Part shown: piece by piece, positions 46,531 to 56,385 of the stretch
Layout: each line of letters opens with the position of its first letter
Position numbering within the stretch: the stretch's first letter is position 1
Source of the DNA: Verticillium longisporum
Taxonomy: Eukaryota > Ascomycota > Sordariomycetes > Glomerellales > Plectosphaerellaceae
Length of the DNA: 64,000 bases
Reading direction: 5' to 3'
Assembly: GCA_019188255.1 (NCBI GenBank)
Contig: JAETXT010000008.1
Coordinates: 4,154,001 to 4,218,000, forward strand
The notes under the pieces: generated by a model
The model's input: only the letters and a program-made list of their open reading frames with translations
What the model was told of the DNA's origin: nothing
The model's database searches: none
Made by a program: the position numbers and the translations under genes

Positions 46531-46604
46531 GGAGCTAAAATATAATTAAAATAATAGGCTATTAGCTTATTTAATATAGTATTTAGAAGTTATTAAGTTT
46601 TTCC

Positions 46605-47313
46605 TTAAATATATATATTAATTTAGATTCTAAATAATAATTAAAGGTAATATTATCTTAATAGATAAAGGGATTATAGAGAGATAAATTAATAAAGGAA
46701 TATAAAAGGAAGGGAGAGATAGAAGTTATTATATCTTAAGAAGGAAGCATTAGAGGAAGGAATAGATTAAAGATCTTAATAGCCCTGATTTTTAGCTATA
46801 GAATAGTATATCTTTTAATAGGAATAGAGGTAAGCGTTTTCCGATTAAGTTAATATAAGTACTCGGATTAACCCTAAAGGAAGTAAAGCCTATTTAGAAA
46901 AGTATCCGTTTATAATAATTAAGGGTATTAAATTTAGATAGGAATTACTATATAATAGGAAGTAACGATTTTATTTAAAAATAAAGATATATTATTATTA
47001 TTAAAACCCTAAAAAATAAATTAAGGGAATTACTCTATATTTAATAGATTAACCCTTAGGGACTAAGTATAGATAAGGTATATAAGCTATTTCTAGATCT
47101 ACGGGGAAGTAGAGTCGGTTCTATTCTAGCTTATAGGCTAAGTTAATAAGAGATAAGAGAAATTAAATAATTATTATTATTTAATAGTTCTATAGAATTA
47201 TATTAAAAATATACTATTATATAGCTCTGCTTTTTCTCTTTCTAATAATATAGATATTAATATAGTTTAGCTTTTATTTTAGCTATTAGAAGGGTTTAAG
47301 ACCCTATCTCCTA
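46605..47313 (-). repeat. Right arm of large internal inverted repeat
   Basis: The reverse complement of 45822-46530 with transitions scattered throughout. The outermost matched block is TAAGACCCTATCTCCTATA-like at about 47297-47315. Confidence 0.85.
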
Positions 47314-48060
47314 TAATATATAATATTTAATAATTAAGGGAAGGCTCTTTATAATAAATAATATATAGACTATTATTAAGGCTATATTTAAGGAAATTCT
47401 ATTTAATTTATAGTTAATATATCCTATAATGAATTTTATAGATCTAAAGCTTATTATAAAATATAATAACCTTTATATTAAATATTAGAAGGTCTTCTTA
47501 TTTATAGAAACGTCTAGAATAATATATAAGAATAAAATAAATAGGATATTAGCTTTAGATAAGAATTAGTCTACTTTTAAATTAAAGAATATTAATATAG
47601 CTTAATTAAGAACTCGAGGCTTCCTATATATCGATTCGCTCTTAAGGGTTATATAGCTAAACTTATATATAATAGGGTAAGATATCTTAGAGGTATAGGA
47701 ATGCTATTATTAATATAGGTCTATCGAGAGCAAAAATAATATTAAAATATAAATTAAGAAATCGCGGATTAAGAGGCTAAATAATATATAGGATCTAAGC
47801 TATAAAATAGAGATTTCTACTCTAAAAGTTAATCTCTTAGGTGATACGGATGCGAGTAGTGCAGCATAGCCACTATACTAAAAGGTCTAACCTACCCAGG
47901 GTCCCTAGATTGACTGGATGCTACGCCTATAAGGCAGGTCTCGCAGTTCATGACTCTATTATATAGGCCATTACCCTATATAACTACGTAGGTGTGTATC
48001 ATTAGGTAAAGCGTTATAGGTACGGGCTATATTCTATAAGCTTTTGAACTCAAGTCGATA

Positions 48061-48084
48061 TCAAAAGCTGAGACGATCAGGGCC
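48061..48084 (-). repeat. Right terminal inverted repeat of the transposon
   Basis: Begins TCAAAAGCTGAGACG and ends CAGGGCC; it is followed by TAA at 48085-48087. It is a perfect complement of the left repeat. Confidence 0.92.
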
Positions 48085-48087
48085 TAA

Positions 48088-49740
48088 GGTGATCGCGGCG
48101 TGCCTTGCAGACAGCACTATCAAGGATGGTCAGTATTATGTCCTCGGAAGTAACTGTCACATGCCTTCAATCTTTGGTCAAAGAAGGGAGGTCGGCCAGC
48201 GAGTACCGCTCATGCGCCTTGCCCCGGCCGATGCCCAGGCCCGGAGCGCCGACTACGCCCCAACAAAAAAACCCTGCGAGTACCCGGAGTTTGTCTCTGC
48301 ATCCCCAACAGAAATGCACACCCGCGGGAGCCTGAACAGAGAACGGTAACAAGGCCATCCAACTTTGCAGCGACGAAGGCAAAAAGGGGGGGAAACGCTG
48401 CCCCTCATTGCTGCGATTTTCGCATGCTTCTCCACTCTGAAGCACGCCAGATGCCTCCGTCTTGAGCGCCAGCATGCTCATCCTGCGACCGTGTCAAGCG
48501 GGACATTCCCCGCTCGCGGTGCCTGGGCATTGAAAGGATCTTGCCTTCTAGAAGTCAAGTTCCCGGTCGCACGCTTTGAGGGACTGGTGGGCCAGCGCAG
48601 CTGACTCGAGGGCAAGAGGCAGCCCGATGTCCCATCGAGGCAAGACACGACCAGACAGGCTTTTTAGGAAGACGGGACAGGGAGAGACCGGGATGAAACA
48701 GCCCAATGGCAGCGGATCAAAGTCTTGGAAGCTCTGCCACGCAGGCGGGACGATCGATGAGCAGGGGACGTCTGAGGCTTCGGCTCGGTAGCGAGCCCTG
48801 TGGTCTTTGAAAGACTTTTTGTGTGATTCGCCTGCCTGTTCTCAGGGCTGCGAAAGCCGCAGCGAATGGCCGGTGTGGATTTGATGCGGAGAATGATACT
48901 GTGTACAAGATTGAAGCACTCGTCGCTGTCTGAAGAGCGGTGTGTTGTCAGTTGGTGCAGTGCGATTTAGACGGGGTGAATGCGAAGTACCTGGATTCCT
49001 GCATTCGCTGGCGGTGGGCGAGCAATGGCTGGCTGAGGTGAAGCAGCATGATGACCACTGTCACAGGCCAAACACATCGTCATGCTTGTCACAAGCCAAT
49101 TGCACAGATGAACGGTGCCATGTTTGCAATACTGTGCATTGTCCCTTTTTCTCACTTTCTAGCTTCATCAACACCGAGAGAGGGAACGGTACTCGCAGCG
49201 AGATATCGATGACTTTCCAAAGGCACCCAACTCGCGGGGCAATGCGCCCAGCGTGGCGGTCTTCAGGGTCAAAAGCTTGACAACATCGAAGTACCTTTTC
49301 TTAGCGCGGTCGGGCCTACCGTCCCTGCCATTGGCACCCTGCTCCTACCACCCCTGGCGACCCCACGTCTTCTCAACAAAACGTTGGGGGAACGGGGCTG
49401 TTCCTGCTCTCCTGGAGTCGCCGCAGTTCTGGATGGCGGAAGGCGATAACCCTTTCGGCACCTCCTGTCTTTCGCCATCCCCCGTCTCGGTACATGCCAT
49501 TTTCAAGACTTGATAGAGGAGGGGGAGGAAGGGTACAGTACATGGCACGATAGCAATCCTAGGTAGCGCCACGCACACCCCGCCGCACTGTTCAAGACTT
49601 TCCATCCTCGTCTCATGCTAACCTGACGCCTGTCCCTCCGCCTCCCCTGAACTTGCCGCTCGTGCCCCGGCTGCTTTTCCATCTAAATAAGTTTTCCCTC
49701 TCTTTTCGAATACCTGTTTCGTAGAACACCTTTTCTCTCT
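48088..49740. other. Intergenic between transposon and desaturase
   Basis: About 1.65 kb with normal base composition. I see no gene; frames up to 112 codons lack domains. It should contain the far promoter of the desaturase gene. Confidence 0.45.
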
Positions 49741-49853
49741 TATTACTTGGTTGTGTTGCTCTTTCCTTCGTCTGCTTTCTCCCCCCCCCCCCCACCTGGC
49801 CGCCTGGGTCCGTCAACAACCTCGAGTCGGTATCTCCAAGAGCCACCAGTACC
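49741..49853 (+). promoter_or_regulatory. CT-rich 5' leader of the desaturase gene with a C-run
   Basis: A pyrimidine-rich stretch (CTCTTTCCTTCGTCTGC followed by a run of C at about 49780-49793) directly upstream of the ATG. CT-rich tracts next to the transcription start are common in strongly expressed filamentous-fungal genes. Confidence 0.5.
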
Positions 49854-51354
49854 ATGGCTGCGACCACATCCTCGTTGCCGGCCAAGGCCAACCCTCAGCT
49901 TCGCCGCACCGCCAACTCTACCGAGGCTGATCTCTCCTCCCCCTCGACTGCCGTGGCTTCGCCCAACGACTCGCCCCGTCCCTCAGCTTCATCCACTTCG
50001 CTGTCTTCGCTCTCCTCCATCGATGCTTCTGGCGAGAAACCCAACTACGGCGTCCTCCTCGACACGTACGGCAACGAGTTTACCCCGCCCGACTTTACCA
50101 TCAAGGACATTCGCGATGCCATCCCTAAGCACTGCTTCGAGCGCTCTGCGCTCAGGGGCTACGGCTACATCGCCCGTGACGTGGTTCTCCTCGCCACCAC
50201 GTTCACAATCTGGCACAACTTCGTGACGCCGCAGCACATTCCCTCGTACCCTCTCCGTGTCGCTCTTTGGGCCGTGTACACTGTCCTTCAGGGTCTTTTC
50301 GCCACCGGTCTCTGGGTCATTGCCCACGAGTGCGGCCACGGCGCCTTCTCCGATTCAACTCGCGTCAACAACGTCACCGGATGGTTCCTCCATTCTGCCC
50401 TCCTTGTGCCCTACTACAGCTGGCAAATGTCCCATAGCAAGCACCACAAGGCCACCGGCAACATGGAGCGCGACATGGTCTTCGTGCCCCGCACTCGTGA
50501 GGAGCACGCCACCCGCCTTGGCACCATTGCTCACGAGCTTGCTGAGCTGACTGGGGATACGCCTATCGTCACCATGCTTCACCTCGTCGGCCACCACCTC
50601 GGCGGCTGGCCTAGTTACCTCATGCACAGCGTTACCGGCCACAACTACCACGAGCGTCACCGTGAGGGCCGTGGCAAGGGCAAGCACAACGGTTTCGGCG
50701 GCGGCGTCAACCACTTTGATCCCCGTAGCCCCCTGTACGAGAACCGCGATGCTTGGAGGGTCATCATGTCTGATGTCGGTCTTGCTATTGCCTTTGCCGG
50801 CCTCTTCTACCTCGGTAACACCTTTGGCTGGAAGAACTTGGCTGTCTGGTACTTCATCCCCTACTTGTGGGTGAACCACTGGCTTGGTATGTCCATCATC
50901 TCTCGCTCCCTGTCCTGGTCGTTAGCTAATTCGTCCTGCAGTTGCCATTACTTTCCTTCAGCACACCGATCCCTCGCTTCCCCACTACACCGGTGAGCAG
51001 TGGAATTTTGTCCGCGGTGCTGCCGCTACCATTGACCGAGAGATGGGCTTAGTCGGACGCCACCTGCTCCACGGAATTTTTGTGACGCATGTCCCTGACC
51101 ACTACAGCTGCACCCTCCCCCTCTACAATGCCGACGAGGCCACCGAGGCCATCAAGCCCGTGATGGGCAAGCACTACCGTGCTGATGTCCGCGACGGTCC
51201 TTGGGGCTGCATCCGCTCGCTTTGGACCTCAGCTCGCTCGTGCCAGTGGGTTGAGCCCAGCGTGGGTGCTGAGGGTGCCGGCAAGGGCATTTTGTTCTTC
51301 CGCAACCGTAACCACATTGGCGTGCCGCCCATGGGCCGCACGGGTGAGCAGTGA
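49854..51354 (+). CDS. Delta-12 fatty acid desaturase (FAD2-like) with altered third His box
   Basis: A 481-aa membrane desaturase, the family that inserts the delta-12 double bond into oleate in the ER. Exons: 49854-50886 and 50942-51354; the 55-nt intron starts GTATGT and ends CTGCAG. A Ser-rich N-terminus is followed by NYGVLLDTYGNEFTPPDFTI, the first His box HECGH (about residue 158) and the second HSKHH (about 196). Then come VNHWLVAITFLQHTDPSLPHY and RHLLHGIFVTHVPDHY. In family members the third box reads HVxHH; here it is HVPDH, with Asp in place of the first His of the pair (about residue 395). The flanking residues (IFV before the box, YSCTLPL after) also differ from the usual IIETHVLHHYVSTIPF pattern. 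The enzyme may be inactive or changed in specificity, or the codon may be misread. The rest (ADEATEAIKPVMGKHYRAD, EGAGKGILFFRNRN) is normal. Confidence 0.88.
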
Positions 51355-52175
51355 TCGGTGTTGGACAGTAAACAAGTTTGGACGGTTCCGGTTGTGGATC
51401 CATAGCCTCGTGATGATGGTATGGTGGTACGCATCAACCACAATGGGCCTGTATATTCGAAGCGTTCCACATTCGCGGTTTGGAGTTTGCGTAACATCTG
51501 ATTTTGTCTCGTCATGGACGATTGCTTGACTGGGCGTGTCGCCGCCTTGGACCTATCGGGTCATGGAGGGCCGGGTGGCTCTTGGTGGCCTCCCATCAAG
51601 TATGTCCACGAGTGCCAGCGCTCATTCCTGGTCAATTTTGCATTTGCTTCTGAAGCTAGTTGTTAGACATAGAATGCAATGGCAAGAAGGAGAGAGAGGA
51701 AGAAAGGCGAAAAGACTTTGAACGAATTGACGATTTTGCAAAGCTATATCTGAGATCGGTCCTGTGTTGCAAAGAGATGTGAGAAGCGCAATGACGGGCA
51801 ATCCTGCGACAAAGATATGTGTGCATGCCGGATTCTGGAATATGACAGCCGGTATGATGACCAAACGCCTGGTCATATAGGACCTGGGAGAGGGGGAAAA
51901 GCTTGGGGTAAAACATCCGGGTGTGCCGGTCTTTTCCACGACCCCTCGCCAGCCGAAAGCGGGGTGGTGGTCCAGTCGCAAAACGTCACGCGCCACCGAC
52001 GTGACATGAACGTCTGGCGGTTGCGATACCTAGTTCGTCAACATTTTACGGTGGTCAACATTTCACGGCATAGTAGATAGTAGATTCTGTGAAAGTGAGC
52101 CTCGTCATTGTTTCGTGAAATCGTCAAGGCTAGCTGTGCCAAGAAGAAGGCACAGGGAACGCATAGGCAAAGTGG
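51355..52175. other. Intergenic 3' flanks of desaturase and small membrane protein
   Basis: About 820 bp between converging genes; no gene or RNA recognised. Confidence 0.45.
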
Positions 52176-52820
52176 CTAGCCCACCGTCACCTCGATAACG
52201 TCGCTCTTGAACTCGCCACCAGACAGCACCGAATCCCCAAACTGCAGCTTCTCCAACTCTTCGGGCGTCAGCTTATCGGCTGTCGTCGGCCAGACGCTGG
52301 ACCAGGAACCCTTGATGTAGATGCTGGCCTTCCCACCGAGCTCGCCGACAGGCACGGCGGGCTCCTTGAGAACGAGGTCCTGGCCGCGGCTCTCGCCCGG
52401 CTGGAGGGTGACGAGGTTGTCAGGCTCGGGCGGCATGACGCGGCGGAACTGCACGATTGGCAGGTCGAGGGGCTTGTCGGCGCCGGCGGGGGTGATGGAG
52501 AGGAGGCCAAGGGCGATGGCGGCGGGGTCGAGGGGCGACTCCCAGGTGAGAATCGTCAGCGGGCTGTCGTAGTTGTTGGTCACCTTGACTGCGAGCGTTG
52601 GCGGCGACGTGGCCGTCTGGCGAATGTCGACGGCGAGCTTGGACAGGGCGTCCGCGTGGTCTTTGCTGGCAGCCATGGCTGGGGAATCAGGTGCCGTGCG
52701 GGATGCGGTGGTGGTGCTGGTTGGGCTGCCGCTGCTGTAGCGCCAGAGGGTGATGGCCGCTCCGAAAGTGAAGACAATGATAGCAGCGCGGAATGGGTTG
52801 TTGCGGCTTTGGGAGCTCAT
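52176..52820 (-). CDS. Small membrane-anchored protein with deuterolysin-propeptide-like domain
   Basis: A 214-aa single-exon protein. Start at the ATG 52820 (MSSQSRNNPFRAAIIVFTFG) because it puts a membrane segment at residues about 11-27; upstream codons in the frame have no ATG in good context. A Thr/Ser-rich stretch (about 30-50) leads into a domain of about 140 residues: LAVKVTNNYDSPLTILTWES, LDPAAIALGLLSITPAGA, VQFRRVMPPEPDNLVTLQPG, ESRGQDLVLKEPAVP and YIKGSWSSVW. The order of elements resembles the pro-region of M35 deuterolysins (a beta sandwich with LTNNG, TFLD, GIR, AGE, DLS blocks), such as the one encoded 2.5 kb downstream. There is no protease domain. The function is unknown; a standalone inhibitor or chaperone role is speculation. 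Confidence 0.65.
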   Translation of the reverse strand: MSSQSRNNPFRAAIIVFTFGAAITLWRYSSGSPTSTTTASRTAPDSPAMAASKDHADALSKLAVDIRQTATSPPTLAVKVTNNYDSPLTILTWESPLDPAAIALGLLSITPAGADKPLDLPIVQFRRVMPPEPDNLVTLQPGESRGQDLVLKEPAVPVGELGGKASIYIKGSWSSVWPTTADKLTPEELEKLQFGDSVLSGGEFKSDVIEVTVG

Positions 52821-55278
52821 GCCGTGCTGTGACAATGACTGAAGATGAGAGAGTATGAAGTGCAGCTCTGCGCGCAGGAGGGGAAGGCCTGTTGACTCCT
52901 GACACTTTCTATGCTCGCTGCCTAGCGACCCAATGACGTCAAGGTAACGACGGGGCTCTGCCGGAAATGCCCTGGATGAAGTGGTGATGGGCCAAGTTCT
53001 TCTCACTCAGTTGGGAGTCTCCCAATATCGTAAGATTTGTCGGGAAATACGCGTCTTGACCAAAATCGATCAAAGGCCAGTCGTCAATGGGGAAGGACGG
53101 AACAGATCGACAACGCTACCAACATGCACAAGCACTAAAGTCGGGTGCTGGTCGAATTGCGGTTGAGTTCTGCTGATCTTATGGGCGAAATCTGGAGGCC
53201 TTGGTGAAGCGCTGGGGCTAACAGAAAATCGAGTTCAGCGACAACAGCATGGGGCGGTTGGTGGGATTTAGATGATTTGAGAGAAGGTCGATGGTCCCCT
53301 GATCTGCCAGATAAGCTTGTTCTGTGGCTGACCAACTTTCTTCACAGCAACGGCCCCTCACCACCCCCGGAAGTATGGCATTCGAGTGCGTACTCCACCT
53401 CTGTCCCACACCTGCTCTTTCTGGGCAAAGACGACAGTCTAATGCCGACGCAGGCGGCAAGGCTCCTCTCATTCTCCATGATGTGGCCCGTCGTCCATGG
53501 AGGCTGTTCTGGTTGCCTATCGGAGACATGAGCTTGTCGGGCCACGGCACGAAAACGGAAGGTCGACAACGACACGCCACACGCCAATGGCAGATGACGA
53601 CCATCATGACTCCCAAACATGACTCTTGCTCCTCAAATCTCCGAATCACTCGCCTTCGGCAGTCTCTCGACCACAGCATGCTTCCCCACAACAATCGGCG
53701 GCTTTCCCGTCTTTCATGCCGGCGAACCCCAGTCACCCGCGCTATATCGCGGCTGCACCCCCGTTCGTAAGGCTCGTCATGAGACGACGACAACAGTTAT
53801 CGCAGTACCAGCGCGGGTCGTTTCTTCTGCCGAAACTCGTCCATGGCCCTCGCTTTGACTTGTATTCTTGTCATGTTTGGCAGCTGTCTGCTAGCATGGT
53901 GCGGCACTAGTTGTAAGCGGCGCGCCTGCCGACTCATGATACTCAAGTCGATGTTGTTCATCGTCATTCATCATGGTCCCGAGGGACGGGTTCATCGTCA
54001 TCGACTGACACTGCCTTTTCGGCAATAAGCAGTCTCATGTAACAACCACGCCGATGTCTCAATTGACTGGGAATCCGGCGATGCCGGCACACTGGTGACA
54101 GACCAGATCACCACACAACTAGGCCACGCTCCGTTGTTTGAGCCGCCGCTGACAAGGACAAAGAATATACGGGTAAATATTGTGGTTCCTGGTCCTCGGT
54201 CCCAGTGGCGCTCCCCTTGACAGGAGCTTGGATGCTTCCGGACAGGGCTTCTGACCAACTGGCGCCCATTAGGTATTTCTCTAACCCCTCAGCCCCATGT
54301 CCACATGCGGGCTTGCCGTTGCTGGTTTAAGTCGGCTCCGCATCATAAGGCTTGGCTGTCGATCTGTCAACGGTGCTGCGCGGCGACTCCTGTTCTTCAT
54401 TGGAGGGGTCAATTTTGTGACGAGGAATTTCCCAGCGCGGCTCAGTCCATCCTTCGTCCACTTGGAAGCGACATGGCCCCTTCATTGGGGCGTTTCGTCT
54501 CAAAGTCTATGTGGTCTGGCCCGTCGATCAGTCTGAGTGCCCTTCTCCCGCCCTGGAGCCCCTTGTTTGTAGTATAGTCAACCTTCCAGTCGGAGACATG
54601 ATTGGCGTTCCACGGTTCCGCTCCTTTGTCCATCCCAGAAGCGCGCAGTGGCTGCGCACATGAGACGATTGGGCTGGAGGCGAGGGTGCAGTGCTCTTGG
54701 GTACCATATTGACTTCCAGTAGCTGATAGCACACGATTCTTCAGAAAGATTCAGTACTCTGATCTACAATATCTGATGACGAATGCTCAAGCTGTCAAGG
54801 CACAATAGCGGTTAGTCGGGATCTTGTTCTGAAAGTGAGTCTCTGGCCGGTTATACCGCCGGAACTCGGTGATCGGTGACAACCTACCGGAGTCCACCAG
54901 CGTGGACAGAATACCGATGACCTTGTTGCTAGTGGCCTTGGCGACTCCAGGGTTTGTTCTGTTCCCCCAGACTATCGCCGGCTTGGTCTTTGTCAGGGGC
55001 ACCGCCTTTCTGGCTTCCTTATTCCGTTAGGCTCTTCCTTGGGATAGCTGACGCTCCTCGGATGGTGCGGTACGGTACTTTGCACGAGTATCCTGTTCAG
55101 GCACATGCCCCCAAATACTTGTGATGCGATGTGTATAAGAATCCGCGTCCATCCCTTGTGTTGATGACTTTCTCTTGCAACCCAGCCTCGGCCATCACCA
55201 TACTGTGTCACTCCTTTGTTCTTCTTCTCTCCACCCAACCCTTCTTCTACAGTCCTTGCCGCCGCCCCCGTCGACGCC
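52821..55278. other. Intergenic, about 2.5 kb
   Basis: No supportable gene. A minus-strand frame (53218-53793, about 190 codons) is Arg/Cys-rich and has the composition of an antisense artefact. The last few hundred bases are the deuterolysin promoter. Confidence 0.45.
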
Positions 55279-56385
55279 ATGAAGGTTCTTACTGGTCTTT
55301 CCGCCCTGGCCTCGCTGGCGAGTGCCGCTTCTGTCGACCTCGCCAAGCGCGATACACCCCTCGAGGTCAAGCTTGAGAACTCTGGAAATTCGGGTGTCAA
55401 GGCTTACCTCACCAACAATGGAGCCGAGGCCGTCAAGCTCTTCACTACTGGTACCTTTCTCGACGAGAAGGCTGTTGAGAAAGTTGAGGTCTACTCTGCT
55501 GGTACGTCCGCTATGACACATCTAGCAACTTCATGAAACTAATGTGCTCCAGACTCCAAGCTCGCCTTTGATGGTATTCGACTCACCGTCTCGACTGTGG
55601 GTCTGACTGAAGAATCCTTCAAGATTGTGAAGGCGGGCGAGACCATCGAGATGGAGTTCGATGCTGCTGAGCTGCACGATCTCAGCGCGGGTGGCGACTA
55701 CGAGATCCTCACCAAGGGAGCCTTCTCTACTGCCGAACTCGACTCGACTGTCATCTCAGGTGTTCTGCCGTACAGCAGCAACAGCCTTAGCAGCAAGGTG
55801 GATGGCATCAAGGCCGCCACCGCCCACAAGAACTTCCAGGATATTGCCAAACGTACAACCGTCTCCAGCGACTGCACCGGCACCCGCCGTTCGGCCACCA
55901 TCACCGCTATCAACAACTGCGCTTCGTTAGCATCTGCTGCTCGCGCCGCCGCCACATCGGACACTGCCCGCCTGCAGGAGTACTTCAAGAGCAGCAGCTC
56001 CAGCGTCAGCACCAGAGTCGCCGCCGTCTTTAGCCGTATTGAAGAAGAGTGTGGCTCCACGACTTCTGGCATTTCGACATACCACTGCACCGACGTCTAC
56101 AACTCGTGCAAGCCCGGTGTCATCGCCTATGCGCTGCCCTCGCAGAGCTTCATGGTCAACTGCGACACCTTCTTCAACCAGATGCCCCCTACTAGCAGCC
56201 GCTGCCATTCTCAGGACCAACAGACGACCATTCTGCACGAGATGACGCACCTGAGCCAGGTTGCCGGCACTTCCGACTATGGTGGTTATGGTTACAACTT
56301 TGTGCAGAGCCTAACCGCCGCTCAGAACCTTAACCACGCCGACACCTATACGCTGTTTGCTCAGTCCGTCTTTGCCAGATGCTAG
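55279..56385 (+). CDS. Deuterolysin, M35 zinc metalloprotease
   Basis: A 351-aa secreted prepro-protease. Exons: 55279-55501 and 55553-56385; the 51-nt intron (GTACGT...ACTAATG...CCAG) splits the Asp of YSAD. Signal peptide at about 1-16 (MKVLTGLSALASLASA), Kex2-type KR at about 24, propeptide (LEVKLENSGN, AYLTNNGAEAV, GTFLDEKAVEKVEV, DGIRLTVSTVGL, YEILTKGAFS), then IAKR at about 175 before the mature chain. The aspzincin site is LHEMTHLSQVAGTSDYGGYGYN: HExxH plus the Asp in GTxDYGGYG. Cysteines pair up around SSDCTGTRRS, STYHCTDVYNSC, VNCDTFF and RCHSQ. It degrades basic proteins at mildly acidic pH and is often virulence-related in insect or nematode pathogens. No frame break. Confidence 0.93.

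Larger units (their letters stand above)
45426..48084. mobile_element. PIF/Harbinger-like DNA transposon remnant, RIP-degraded
   Basis: A 2,659-bp element bounded by 24-bp perfect terminal inverted repeats (45426-45449 beginning GGCCCTGATCGTC, and its complement at 48061-48084). Identical TAA trinucleotides flank both sides (45423-45425 and 48085-48087), which is a 3-bp target-site duplication. TIRs starting GGCC/GGGC with a TAA/TTA duplication are characteristic of PIF/Harbinger elements, so I assign it there with moderate confidence. The inside (about 45450-47830) is extremely AT-rich, with stops in every frame and no open frame of useful length. No transposase is readable, so it is either a non-autonomous element or a fully degraded copy. 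Confidence 0.8.

Noticed and set aside
45426..48084. LTR retrotransposon
   Set aside because: Ends are inverted, not direct, repeats and the duplication is 3 bp.
53218..53793. 191-codon minus frame
   Set aside because: Composition of an antisense artefact; no start context or domain.
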